Origin: CAYNLG01 sp964397995
Lineage (GTDB): Bacteria > Planctomycetota > Phycisphaerae > FEN-1346
DNA length: 64,000 bases
Assembly: GCA_964397995.1 (NCBI GenBank)
Contig: CAYNLG010000006.1
Location: 15,621 to 79,620, forward strand
Direction of reading: 5' to 3'
This document shows, one piece after another, positions 44,780-55,465 of the stretch (its first letter is position 1; each line of letters starts with the position of its first letter). Position numbers and translations under genes: made by a program. The notes below the pieces were generated by a model. It saw only the letters and a list, made by a program, of their open reading frames with translations, did not search any database and had not been told where the DNA came from.

Positions 44780-45009
44780 GCGACGCTCCTTGCCTCGTTC
44801 GCCCGGCGGCGCACCGTCCCCGCCGCGTCCGGTGCCATTATACGCCGCGTGCCACCGGGGCACAACACAGCGCCGCGGGTCGAGGGGGGGTGTTACTGGA
44901 CGGCCTCGCAGAGGGGCCTGGGCGGCCGACTTCGGGGTTTTGTGCCGGGCGCGCACCGCCGGCGCCGCGGCAAGACATCTGGAAAATGGAACGCCGACCG
45001 CGGCCGCGC

Positions 45010-45876
45010 TTACCGCTGGTCGGTCAGGCGGAAGTACGGCGGCTCGGTCCGCTGCAAACCCGGGACGCCCATGATGGGGTCGTCGGCCCAGGCGCCGGTG
45101 TCGCCGCCCCCGTCGTCGTCCTCGTCGGCCGTGTCCTGGCCGGGGATGCGCTCGATGGCGCCGGTGTGACCGTCGTAAAAGACGACATTCGTTCGCGTCC
45201 GGTCGCCGCGGTCGCCGACGTGGCGGGCGGCGATGCGGGCGGGCTCGAGGGCGGCGTCGTAGCCGATGCCGTCGGCCAGCATGACCATGTCGCTGGGCCG
45301 CTTGACTTGGCTCATGGTGCGGATGCGGCTGGGGTCGGGCGAGGCGCCCTGGCTGAGCGACGGCCAGTGCGCGGCGTCGGCGCCGGTGGCGCTTGACCCG
45401 TTCCAATAGTAGGTGCAGTCGACCTTCTCGCCCGCCGGGCCGCCCCGGTAGAAGCCCTGGACCAGCGGGTCGTCGGGCTCGCCAACCGCGACGGTGGCCG
45501 CGACCTGGCGGCTCTCGGCGTTCGGGCAGACCAGGACGCTGGCGCGCGGCGTGATCTGGTCGGTCTCGTAGTCGGTGGCGGGCGGCACCTCGAGGTAGCC
45601 GCCGTCGGCCAGCAGGTTGAACCAGTACGAGGCGTCCTCGCCGGTGCCGACGACGGTGGGGGGAATCTCGCCGGCACTCGACGAGACATAGCTCCGCACA
45701 CCGAGCGCGACCTGCTTCAGGTTGTTCTGGCAGGAGAGCGACTCGTACCACCGCAGGGCGCCGCCGAGCGTCGGCAGGAGCAGGCTCATCAGGATGCCGA
45801 CGATGACGACCACGATGAGCAGTTCGATCATCGTGAAGCCGCGCGGCGCGCGCGACGCAAGTGGGTCCGGAATCAT
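45010..45876 (-). CDS. Prepilin-type pseudopilin with H-to-DG C-terminal signature, copy 1
   Basis: This 288-aa protein has the cleavage site RGFTMIELLIVVVIVGILMSL at about residues 12-32 and the paired motif ARHVGDRGDRTRTNVVFYDGH near residue 240. It ends LQRTEPPYFRLTDQR, and the other copy has a similar PPYFRLSEQP near its end. The two genes therefore arose by an old duplication, with clear divergence between. GAGGAG lies 9 nt before the ATG. Confidence 0.92.
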   Translation of the reverse strand: MIPDPLASRAPRGFTMIELLIVVVIVGILMSLLLPTLGGALRWYESLSCQNNLKQVALGVRSYVSSSAGEIPPTVVGTGEDASYWFNLLADGGYLEVPPATDYETDQITPRASVLVCPNAESRQVAATVAVGEPDDPLVQGFYRGGPAGEKVDCTYYWNGSSATGADAAHWPSLSQGASPDPSRIRTMSQVKRPSDMVMLADGIGYDAALEPARIAARHVGDRGDRTRTNVVFYDGHTGAIERIPGQDTADEDDDGGGDTGAWADDPIMGVPGLQRTEPPYFRLTDQR

Positions 45877-46089
45877 GGCTTACGCTCCTCGTGCATCTTG
45901 CTCATCATAGGCCGCCTGTTAGTTTTCGGCAAGGACAGGGGCAAATCTGAGCGAGAAGTCGCGGCATGCTGCGCGGCCCCCCGCGCGGATGCGGACCGGG
46001 GGCCGGCCCCGCCGCGCGCGGCCTTTTCGCGTTGTAGACCCGCCGCTCGGGGGCTAGAATCGCGTTTGGACCCTTTCCGGAGGCCCGTC

Positions 46090-47058
46090 ATGCCGGACGT
46101 CGTCTGCTTGGGGGAGTTGCTCATCGACTTCGTGGCCGCCGAGAGCAACCGGCCGTTGGCCGAGGTGGACACCTTTACGCGTGCCCCCGGCGGGGCGCCC
46201 GCGAACGTGGCGTGCGGCGTCCAGCGGCTGGGCCGCACGGCGGGGTTTGTCGGCAAGGTCGGCGATGAGCCGTTCGGCGACTTCCTGCGGGCGACGCTCA
46301 CCGCCGCCGGCGTCGACACCAGCCGCCTGCGCGCGACGGGCGAGGCCCGGACGACGCTCGCCTTCATCGGCGTCCACGACGACGGCCGCAAGGAGATCTT
46401 CTTCTATCGCAACCCCGGGGCAGACATGCTCCTCGCGCCGGACGACCTGGACGCCGACTACGTCACCTCGGCCCGATGCTTCCACTTCGGATCGATCAGC
46501 CTGATCGACCCGGGCCCGCGGGCGGCCACGCTCCGGGCGGCGCGCCTCGCCCGCGACGCCGGGCGTCTGGTCTCGTTCGACCCGAACTGGCGGGAGGCCC
46601 TGTGGCCGAGCGCCGAGGCGGCCCGCGAGGCGATGGCCGAGGTCCTGCCGCTGGCGGACGTCGTGAAGGTGAGCGAGGAGGAATGGGCCGTCGTCACGGG
46701 CATCGACGATGTCGCGGCGGGGGCGCAGGCGTTGCTGGAGGCCGGCCCGACGCTGGTCGTCCGCAGCCGCGGCCCGGCGGGCTGCAGCTACCACCACGCG
46801 AACGGATCGGGCGACGTGCCCGGCTACGCCGTGAACGTCGTCGAGTGCACCGGCGCGGGCGACGCCTTCGTCGCGAGCTTGCTCTGCGACCTGCTGGACC
46901 ACGAAGACGCGGGCGGGACTGTCGCCGACCTCACGGCGGCAGCCCTCGCGCGGATGGCCCGGCGCGCCAACGCCGTCGGGGCCATGGCATGCACACGGGC
47001 GGGGGCGATTCCCGCCCTGCCGACGCGCGACGCGGCGGACGCCCTGCTCGACGGGTGA
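46090..47058 (+). CDS. PfkB-family sugar kinase (fructokinase/ribokinase-like)
   Basis: This 322-aa protein begins VVCLGELLIDFV and has the PfkB substrate-site motif GGAPANVA (about 34-41). The catalytic motif GAGDAF follows with Asp258 as the base, and VSFDPNWRE at 161-169. Length and NVACGVQRLG are closest to fructokinases. It would phosphorylate a hexose or related sugar; the substrate is inferred only. CGGAGG lies 8 nt upstream. It is divergent from the pseudopilin genes. Confidence 0.92.
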   Translation: MPDVVCLGELLIDFVAAESNRPLAEVDTFTRAPGGAPANVACGVQRLGRTAGFVGKVGDEPFGDFLRATLTAAGVDTSRLRATGEARTTLAFIGVHDDGRKEIFFYRNPGADMLLAPDDLDADYVTSARCFHFGSISLIDPGPRAATLRAARLARDAGRLVSFDPNWREALWPSAEAAREAMAEVLPLADVVKVSEEEWAVVTGIDDVAAGAQALLEAGPTLVVRSRGPAGCSYHHANGSGDVPGYAVNVVECTGAGDAFVASLLCDLLDHEDAGGTVADLTAAALARMARRANAVGAMACTRAGAIPALPTRDAADALLDG

Positions 47059-47391
47059 CGGGACCGATGCGCCCCGCCTCCGGTCCATGCCGGCCGGCGG
47101 GCGGCCCAACGCCCCTATCTTTCTGACACATCCTCGAAAAATACGCTAATGCCGCCTTGCACCCCCGGCCGATGGGGCCCCGGGATATGGCCGCCGCTGG
47201 GGCGGTCTATGCCGGGGTGGGACCCCCAAAGCCGCATTACGGGAGGGAACCGTCGTCGGAGAGTGCCGCGCGGCCGCGCCCCAACACTGGGGACGCTGCC
47301 CGCCTCTCCCCCCTGCCCGGGTCCGCACAGGCGACCCGGTCCCGCCAACGTGTGAGCCGTCGCACCACGCGTACCGTGGAAGGGGAGAGCC
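47059..47391. other. Intergenic region upstream of the autotransporter
   Basis: No gene or strong promoter is visible in these 333 nt. A possible weak -35/-10 pair (CTGACA, 17 nt, CTAATG) lies near 47126-47154. GGAAGGGGAG directly precedes the autotransporter ATG. Confidence 0.4.
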
Positions 47392-50300
47392 ATGCGAAGC
47401 CGACCGACCGTTGCCGCCGTTCTCGTTGCTGCCCTCGTCGCCCTTGCCGCTAATCCACCGACGGCCTCGGCGGCCCCCATCGTCCTCGAGGGCCTGTACA
47501 TGCGCACGGCCGTGGACGACCACGGCACCCTGGGTTACGGCGAAGGCACGTCCCCGGGCCTGATCTACGACGAGACGGGAACGGGCAGCTTCGGCGGCAA
47601 GCCGGACTGGATCACACCAGGCGCCCCCTTCGCCGGATGGGGCATCTCCAGCGACCAGATGGCCGACGTCTACAACAACAACGAAAGCAGCCGCGAGCAG
47701 AACGCCATCGGCGGCAGCGTCGCCACGGTCGCGGGCGAGATTCTCGGGGCGACCTACGACAACGCCGCCCGGTGGACCGGGTCGAACGCCTGCTATGATA
47801 TCACCCAGACCTATTACTTCAACGACGACGCCCAGCACGTCAACATCCTCGTCGAGATCGAAGCGGTCCAGAACCTGACCAACCTCAAGATGGCCCACTA
47901 CTTCGACCCCGACCCCGTGGGGACGGTGACGACGAACGTGCGCGGGAACGTGGAGGCGGGGCTCTCGGGCAACGACTGGGTCAGCGCCACCAGTTCCACG
48001 AATCAGATCATGGCTCTCTACTCCACGAGCGACGTGACCCACAACACGAACATCTCCCCGGAATGGGACAAGGACCCCTCCAGCTACCTCGCCGGCAGCC
48101 TGAGCAGCCACTCGGGGGACGACACCGTCGGCATGGGCTTCGACATCGGGACACTGAACACCGGAGAGATGGCGACCTTCTGGCTGGCCTATGCGGCCGC
48201 CGTCGACTTCGACAGCCTCGACATCGGCGTCACGGGGGAGTGGGTCGGCGGCACCGACACACTCTGGACGACCGAGGCGAACTGGGACCCGGAGAATGTG
48301 CCCGAAGAGGGCGAGGACGTCACGATCACCGGCACGAACACCAGCATCAACCACAACGTCGCGGGAACGCCCGTGTACGCGAACATCACCTTCGACGCGA
48401 CGGCCGGCGCCTTCACCATCACCAACAACGCCATGGGCGTCGCCGACGGCGGGGCCGTCACCAACGAGAGCGCGTCGCAGCACCGTTTTGACGTCACGGT
48501 CGTAGCCGATGGCGACCTCGCCGTCGACGCCGGCACCGGCGGCTTCTCGTTCTCCAACCTGAACGCCGGCACCGCCTCGACCCTCACCTTCGACACCGGC
48601 ACCAGCGACTCGCTCATCACCGGCGTTCTATACGGGTCCTCCGGACTTGTCGTCAGCGGCGGCGGCACCCTCCGCCTCAGCGGCGCCAACACCTACACCG
48701 GCGGTACCACCGTCAGCGGCGGCACGCTCATCGGCACCACGACCAGCCTCCAGGGCGCCATCACCAACAACGCCACTGTCCGGTTGGACCAAGCCGGCGA
48801 CGGAACCTACAGCGGCGCGATGAGCGGTTCCGGGGCCCTCGTCAAGCAGGGCGCCGGCACCGTGACGCTCAGCGGCGCCAACACCTACACCGGCGGTACC
48901 ACCGTCAGCGGCGGCACGCTCANNNNNNNNNNNNNNNNNNNNNNNNNNNNNNNNNNNNNNNNNNNNNNNNNNNNNNNNNNNNNNNNNNNNNNNNNNNNNN
49001 NNNNNNNNNNNNNNNNNNNNNNCCACGACCAGCCTCCAGGGCGCCATCACCAACAACGCCACTGTCCGGTTGGACCAGGCCGGCGACGGAACCTACAGCG
49101 GCGCGATGAGCGGCGCCGGGGCCCTCGTCAAACAGGGCACCGGCAAAGTGACCTTGACGGGCAACAGCAGTTTCACCGGAGGCACGACCGTCGCCGCGGG
49201 CACGCTGGAGCTCGGTCATGCCAACGCCGCCGGCACCGGCACGCTCGACATGAACGGAGGCCACCTCGAACTCGACACGGCGGGCGGCCCGGACTTCGAC
49301 AACGACGTGGCCGCCACCCAGGCCTTCACCCTGACCGTCAGTCAGAACGCGACGCTCCCCGGCACCGTCAGCGGCGCCGGGGCCGTCACCAAGGCCGGCG
49401 CGGGCGAACTGATCGTCAGCGCCGACAACAGCGGCTTCACCGGCGGCATCGAAGTGACCGGCGGGGAACTGGAACTGACGCACCAGGAAGCCGCCGGCAC
49501 CGGCACCCTCAACATGAATGGCGGCCACCTTGCCTTCAACGCCGCCGGCGACCCCGACTTCGACAACGATCTCCTGGCCACCCAGGACTTCGACCTGGCC
49601 GTGACCCAGGACGCCTACTTCTCCGGCGAGATCAGCGGCGACGGGGCCGTCACCAAGAAGGGCGACGCCACCCTCACCCTCACGGGCAACCAGACCTTCA
49701 CCGGCGGCCTGTTCATCCTCGGCGGCATGGTTATCGGCGGGGCCGACGGCAACCTCGGCACCGGCGGCGGCACCATGACGTTCGACGGCGGCACCCTCCA
49801 ATACAACGCGGGCTTCACCGACACCACGCGGCCCGTCACCCTTCTCGGTGGCGGCGGCACGATGGACACCGCCGGTCACGACGCCGCCTGGCAGGGCATC
49901 ATCGGCGGCATCGGGCAACTGACCAAGACCGGCAACGGGGTGTTGACGCTCGGCGCGGCCAACACCTTCACGGGCGGCCTGAACGTCACCGGCGGCACCG
50001 TCCAGGCCGGCGCCGACACGAACCTCGGCGCCGCCGGCGGCGGCATCCTCCTCAACGGCGGCACCCTCCAGTACAGCGCCGACTTCGCCGACACCAACCG
50101 CAACCTGGCCGTCGGCGCCGGCGGCGGCACCGTCGACACCAACGGCCAGAACCCCACATGGCAAGGCACCTTCTCCGGCGCCGGCACCCTCACCCGCACC
50201 GGGGCCGGCCTCTGGACCGTCACCGGCGACAGCAGCGGCACCTACACCGGACTTCTCAACAACAACGCCGGCCTCCTCCTCTTCAACGGCGCCACCGGCG

Positions 50301-51994
50301 GCAACGTCACCAACCGGGCCCTCATGATGGGCAGCGGCACCGTCGGCGGCGACCTCCTGAACGCCCCCGGCGCCGTCCTCAACCCCGGCAACAGCCCCGG
50401 CTTCATCGACGTCGTCGGCAATTTCACCAACGCCACCGGCGCGACCCTCACCATCGAGATCGACCCCAGCCTGGCGGCCTTCCCGGCCACGCCCGGCACC
50501 CACTATGACCAGGTCCGCGTCACCGGCGGCGCGACCCTCCAGGTGAACAACATCATCGACGTCGACTCGCTGGCCAAGGGGTACGTGGCCCAGGGCGACA
50601 CCTTCACCGCCATCACCACCGGAACCGGCGTCGTCGACAACGGGACCATCCTGACCGACGACCTCCCCTTCCACTTCTTCACGGGAGCCATCGTCGGCAA
50701 CACCTACCAACTCACCGCCAACCGCTACAGCTACACGCTGGGCGCCGGTCCGGGCAACCCGACCCAGGTGGCCCTGGGCCTGGACGCCTTGGCGGCCGCC
50801 ACGCGCCAGGCCGACGACGCGCGCGCCGAGACCCTCCTGGCCGAACTCGATTCCCTCGGCTTCGGCCGCGCGTTCGCCAGCGCCCTGGAGTACCTTAGCC
50901 CCGAACCGTACGACGTGCTGGACCGCGTCCACCGGCGGACGACCGACGCCTTTGTCGACGTCCACCGGCGGTACATGGCGTCCGTGCGCGGCGGTGGGCC
51001 GTCCCTCACGGCCGCGCTCATGCCGGCACCGGCTGACAACGAGTTCGAGTTCCCGCCGGCAACCGACCCGGCCGCGCCGGCGCCCGAGCCGACCGCTCAG
51101 GCGGAGGCCGAGGGCGGCGACGACGCCCCCGACCTGATGCCGCTGCCGCGCGGCCGCCGGGGCATCGGCGGTTATGCCTTCCCCTTCGGCCTGCGCCTGG
51201 AGGAAGAGGACGACGGCGACCGCACCGGATACCGGGCCTGCATGACCGGCGTCCAGATCGGCGTCGACCGCCAAGTCACCGAGTCCCTGCTCATCGGCGG
51301 CCTGTTCCAGTACGGAGACACCGACGTCAACTACCAGGGCCTCGGCGGCAGTGCCTCGATCGACTCCTACCGCGTCGGGGCCTACGCCGGTCACCGCCCG
51401 GCGCCCGGCTGGTACCTGGACGGCATGGTCAGCTACGGTTTCCACCAGCACGAGGCGGACCGGCCGATCCGCGTCGGTACGCTCTTCTACACGGCCGAGA
51501 GCGACTGGGACGGCCACGATGTCACGGCCCAGGCCGAGACAGGCTACGACCTCGTCCGCGTCGGCGACTTGGCGGTCACCCCGTTCCTCTCGGTGGCCTA
51601 TCGCTGCTACCACCAGGAGAGCCACGAAGAACACGGCGCGGGCGCGGCCTCCCTGGCCCTCGACAGCCAGACCACCCACGGCCTGCCAATGCTGTTGGGC
51701 ATGCGGTTCGCCAAGACGATCGCGGGCCCGTTGCCCGCAACAGCGGAGGTGGCGGCCGGGTGGCGCCATGACTTCCTGGCCAACGACAGCGACGACCTCG
51801 CGGCCCGGTTCATCGACGCGCCGACAGGCTTTGCGATCCGGCGCGGTGACCGCGAGGAGGATGCCCTGAACCTGGACGTCTCGCTTGGCGTGGACCTCGG
51901 CGAAGGCAAGCACCTCTCGGCCCACTACGCCACCGACTGGGCCGGCGCCAGCCGCAGCCACGAGTTCGGCATCGCGCTGAAGATACTCTGGTAG
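47392..51994 (+). CDS. Autotransporter adhesin-like protein with passenger repeats and beta-barrel (contains assembly gap)
   Basis: A signal peptide (about 1-28, ending TASA) is followed by a non-repetitive domain (about 30-280). Next comes a beta-helix passenger with many repeats of the type SGANTYTGGTTVSGGTL and GAGTLTKTGAG, the passenger-associated transport repeats. After a linker (about 1200-1250), the C-terminal 280 residues form an autotransporter barrel (GYRACMTGVQIGVDRQVTES; GAYAGHRPAPGWYLDGMVSYG) ending ALKILW, with a terminal aromatic residue. A 100-N gap interrupts the repeats; frames on both sides join if 6 nt (plus any multiple of 192) are missing. It should be displayed on an outer membrane as an adhesin or similar. 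Confidence 0.88.
48678..48922 (+). repeat. 192-bp tandem repeat in the autotransporter passenger
   Basis: A 64-residue coding unit starting at 48678 (SGANTYTGGTTVSGG...) is followed by the start of a nearly identical unit at 48870, which runs into the N gap. Bases after the gap (49023 on) match the first unit from its position 60. The array therefore has at least two units, and its true copy number is hidden by the gap. Confidence 0.85.
48923..49022. other. Assembly gap (100 N) in the autotransporter
   Basis: A run of exactly 100 N, a usual placeholder for unknown length. Repeat phase predicts 6 + 192n missing bases. Confidence 0.95.
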
Positions 51995-52012
51995 CCGCGG
52001 GGTACCCGGGCC

Positions 52013-53590
52013 TCAGCGGCCGCCCTTCAGCCGCGCCTTGAGCTGGTACTCGTACAGCGACGGCACCGCGAGGCCCGGCCTGTTCAGGCCCTCGATGTAC
52101 GCACCAGGACCGTAATCAAGCTCGATTGGCGGGTCGGTCACCAGGCCGACGATCCGGGCAGCCGGGGCGTCCTTGAGGCCCGTCTTGCCGCCCTCGCCCA
52201 GCGTCACACACACGTTCCAGAAGGTGTTGAACGCCCCCGCGGTGGGTTTCCAGTACCCCGCCCCGCCGTGGCGGAAAAGGTCGCGGGCCCGGCCGCACGT
52301 CACCTGCAGGTCGTCGAACAGGTTCTGGTGGTTCAGGCCGCAGTGCTGGTCGAGGCGGGCCTCGTGGACGCGGCCGTGGGTGAAGACGCACCGCTGGGCC
52401 CCCGTGTTGAAGCTCGGGCAATGCAGGGCCGGGGCCTGGAAATCGAAGTTGCGGACAAGGACGCGGCGACAGTTTCCCACAAGGACACAGTAGTGGGCCG
52501 CGCGGCCGGTGCAGCGGACGCCGGCGACCGTCACGTTCACGCACCCGTCCGAGAGGATGCCGCTGTCGGCGTTGTGGATCGCGACGTCCCGCACCCAGCC
52601 GTGGGCCAGGTCCTGGAGGTAGATGGCGTTGTACCCGGCCTCGGTATGGTGGCCGGCGTATTCGGTGTCAGGGAACTCGACACGGAAGCCCTGGAGGCCG
52701 ACTTCGCGGAGCCAGTCGCGGGTCTCCAGGCCGCATTGCCACGCGGGCCGCACGTCGTGCATGAGCGGCTCCTTGACGACGACCTCGCGGCCGCGCACCG
52801 CGACGACGGTCAGTTCCTGGCCGATGAGCTTACGGTCAGGATTTTCGTAGAGGCGCTGGCCGACCTCGAGGGCATGGCCGCCGAAAACGTGCGTCAGAAG
52901 CGATCCGTCGGGCCCGTCGGGGTTCTTCCACGTCAGGCGGACGATGGTGCCGGGCTCGATGCGCACGGGCGTCCCGAGCGTCACAACGTGCCCGCCGCGC
53001 GTGCCGCCTACGGCCGCCCCCAGGTGCCGCGTGTGCCGCTCGGGCAGTTGGGTCCAGAGGATGCCGCCGCTCCAGGAAAAGAGGCTGAAGAGCTTACCGC
53101 GGACCCGCTTGTTGTTCTTGACGAGGTACTGGCGGGTCTTCTCGAACTCGGGCGGGAGCTGCATCTCCGCCATGGGCCGGGGCATGGCGAGGACCGTGCC
53201 ACCCTCGCCCGAGCCGGCCCCGACGAGGGCCAGGTGGCCGCGCCGGATCCATAGAATCTCGCGAACGATATACCGCCCGGGCGCGAAGCGGACGACGACC
53301 GGGCCCTCGAGGGCGTGGGCGGCCGCCAAGGCCTTCCTGATCGCCGCGGTGTCGTCGGCCTCGTCGTCCGGGTGGGCGCCGAAGCGGGTCACGTCCAAGA
53401 CCGCGCCCACGGGCGTCTCGGGAAGGGGCCCCTCGCCCCAGCGGTACCCGGCGTAGGACCAGTCGGGCAGGTAGAGGTCGCTCTTGCCGTCGAGGATCTC
53501 CGGCGCCCACTCCTGGCCGCGCGCGCCCGGGGCCGCCCGGGTCAGCAGGAGCCCCCCCGCCATCGCCAGAACCAGTGCCGCCGTCCGCAT
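52013..53590 (-). CDS. Secreted pectate-lyase-superfamily beta-helix protein
   Basis: This 525-aa protein has a signal peptide (about 1-25) and then VLDVTRFGAHPDDEADDTAAIRKALAAA (about 65-92), the opening of the pectate_lyase_3/GH28-like beta-helix fold. Repeated short strands follow (GWVRDVAIHNADSGILSDGCVNVTVAGVRCTG). Proteins of this fold cleave or bind polysaccharides; no catalytic triad could be assigned with certainty. GAGGAGG lies 6 nt before the ATG. It is convergent with the autotransporter and divergent from the PQQ-propeller gene. Confidence 0.8.
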   Translation of the reverse strand: MRTAALVLAMAGGLLLTRAAPGARGQEWAPEILDGKSDLYLPDWSYAGYRWGEGPLPETPVGAVLDVTRFGAHPDDEADDTAAIRKALAAAHALEGPVVVRFAPGRYIVREILWIRRGHLALVGAGSGEGGTVLAMPRPMAEMQLPPEFEKTRQYLVKNNKRVRGKLFSLFSWSGGILWTQLPERHTRHLGAAVGGTRGGHVVTLGTPVRIEPGTIVRLTWKNPDGPDGSLLTHVFGGHALEVGQRLYENPDRKLIGQELTVVAVRGREVVVKEPLMHDVRPAWQCGLETRDWLREVGLQGFRVEFPDTEYAGHHTEAGYNAIYLQDLAHGWVRDVAIHNADSGILSDGCVNVTVAGVRCTGRAAHYCVLVGNCRRVLVRNFDFQAPALHCPSFNTGAQRCVFTHGRVHEARLDQHCGLNHQNLFDDLQVTCGRARDLFRHGGAGYWKPTAGAFNTFWNVCVTLGEGGKTGLKDAPAARIVGLVTDPPIELDYGPGAYIEGLNRPGLAVPSLYEYQLKARLKGGR

Positions 53591-53739
53591 GGCCGCCTCC
53601 TCGTCGCTACCCGCCTCGTGCGGACGCGAGCGTACCCCAGCCGCGACCCGGCCGCAAGGCGATGACGGCGGCGGAACCGGGTTGGACGCGGGGGGTTCAA
53701 GCGGCATACCCTTGGGCGGACAGGCAGGAGGCCCTTCCC

Positions 53740-55383
53740 TTGACGGACTTGGTGAAGCGAGCGGGCGCGGCCTTGGCGGTCGCGCTTCTTGTCACGATGG
53801 CGGCCGGTGCCGCCGACGTCGGCCCCGAGGCGGCTATGATCGGCTGGCGCGGCGACGGGTCGGGCGTCTTTCCGGCCGACTGCAAGGTTCCCGCCGAGTG
53901 GGGCGAGAGCAGGAACGTCGTCTGGAAGACTGCTTTGCCCCACGCGGGCAACGGTTCGCCTATCTGCGTCGGCCGCCGCGTCTTCGTCCTGTGCGAGCCC
54001 GGCTGGACGAGCGACGCACCGCTGCTCGTGTGCGTGGATGCCGACAGCGGCAAGCCCCTCTGGCAGCGCGATGTCGACCATTTCGACCTGTTGCCTCCCG
54101 AGGAGCAGAAGCAGGCCAAGGCGACGCGAGCCCGGTGGTTCGAGAAGTACCGGACGGGGATGCGGTTCGCGTGCGAGATGGCCGCCGCCAAGGACGACGC
54201 CGCCAAGGCCGTTGTCCAGGAGCGGATGCGGGCCGCGGGCATCGCAAAGATCGGTTTCGGCCATCCCAGCTTCGTCCGGGACGAAAGCCGCTGGATAGAC
54301 ACGTTCCGGAAGACCTACAACTGGGTCAAGCCGACCTGGGGGCTGCTGCCCATCGGAACGACGTTCCCGACGCCGGCCTCCGACGGGCGGCACGTCTACG
54401 TCGTGACGGCCTTCAACACGGTCGCCTGCTACGACCTGGAGGGGAACCGGAAGTGGATCCGCTGGTTCCGCGACGACCCGCTTGCCTACCACGAGGTGGC
54501 CCGCTTCGTCCACTCGCCGGTGCTTGCGGGCGGCCGCCTTATCGTCGAGGGCAACAGGCGCCTCCGGGCCATCGACCCCGCCACAGGCCAGGTCGTCTGG
54601 GATGTCGCGACCGGCCACCAGCTGTACATGTGCGGCACGCCGCGCCCCCTGCGGATCGGCGACGTCCGGGCGGTGGCCAGCCCCGCGGGCGTGGTGGTGC
54701 GGCTGGAGGACGGGAAGGTGCTGGCCGAGAAGATCGGCCTGTTCGCCGGCGGGGCCGGGTTCGTCTCCGACGGCAAGGACACGCTCTTCGGCGTCAACGG
54801 CCGGTCGGGCGGCCAGTACAACTGCCCGGACGACCGCCTGTTCGCCCGGGAGGAGGAGCTCAAGGGCTACATGGTGGCCATCCGCTTCGCGCCCGCCGGC
54901 CGTGACCGCATGGAGCCGGCGCTCCTCTGGAAGGCGCAGGTCAAGGGCGAGGACGCCCCGCTCTACCACGATGGCCGCATCTACAAGGGCACCGTCGTCC
55001 TCGACGCCGCCACCGGCAAGGTCATCTCCGCGGGCCGCCATCGCCCGCCGCGCAGCGACCAGGGCTGGATCCTCGTCGACGGCAAGCTCATCGGTCAGCG
55101 GCACGACGGCACGTACCCCGTGGTGGACGCCGCGGCGGCCAAGGTCCTGGCGACGAACCAGCTCGACGCGTTCCCGCCCGAGCCCACGAAGGAGAAGCTG
55201 GAGCAGATCACCAGCGTCGCCAAATGCGGCGAGACCGGCACGTGGTACGTCTGGAACGCCGGCCGGTCGCTGCCCTTCGCGAGCGGCAACCGCCTGTTCA
55301 TCCGGACGTTCGACGCCCTTTACGCGATCGGCGAGCCGGGGGCGCCATTCCGGCCCTCGGCGGTCTTCGCGGCCGGGTCGTGA
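53740..55383 (+). CDS. Secreted PQQ-binding-like beta-propeller protein
   Basis: This 547-aa protein has a signal peptide (about 8-28) and repeated propeller blades of the type DSGKPLWQRDV, GNRKWIRWF, ATGQVVWDVATG and AATGKVISAG. It resembles BamB/PQQ-like repeat proteins. Such proteins are very common in planctomycete genomes with mostly unknown roles. A TTG at 53740 is chosen as start because AGGAGG lies 8 nt upstream (53726-53731); a GTG at 53752 is the alternative. It is followed after 82 nt by a glycosidase-like gene in the same direction. Confidence 0.82.
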   Translation: MTDLVKRAGAALAVALLVTMAAGAADVGPEAAMIGWRGDGSGVFPADCKVPAEWGESRNVVWKTALPHAGNGSPICVGRRVFVLCEPGWTSDAPLLVCVDADSGKPLWQRDVDHFDLLPPEEQKQAKATRARWFEKYRTGMRFACEMAAAKDDAAKAVVQERMRAAGIAKIGFGHPSFVRDESRWIDTFRKTYNWVKPTWGLLPIGTTFPTPASDGRHVYVVTAFNTVACYDLEGNRKWIRWFRDDPLAYHEVARFVHSPVLAGGRLIVEGNRRLRAIDPATGQVVWDVATGHQLYMCGTPRPLRIGDVRAVASPAGVVVRLEDGKVLAEKIGLFAGGAGFVSDGKDTLFGVNGRSGGQYNCPDDRLFAREEELKGYMVAIRFAPAGRDRMEPALLWKAQVKGEDAPLYHDGRIYKGTVVLDAATGKVISAGRHRPPRSDQGWILVDGKLIGQRHDGTYPVVDAAAAKVLATNQLDAFPPEPTKEKLEQITSVAKCGETGTWYVWNAGRSLPFASGNRLFIRTFDALYAIGEPGAPFRPSAVFAAGS

Positions 55384-55465
55384 CGGCGCCACTGCCGAAT
55401 TCCCTTGCGCCGGCGCCGGCCGGCTGATAGGCTGACCCGCGGTCCACTTCGACGCGGAGGATGCC

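Noticed and set aside
49070..51994. Independent second gene after the N gap
   Set aside because: Repeat phase and reading frame show it continues the autotransporter begun at 47392.
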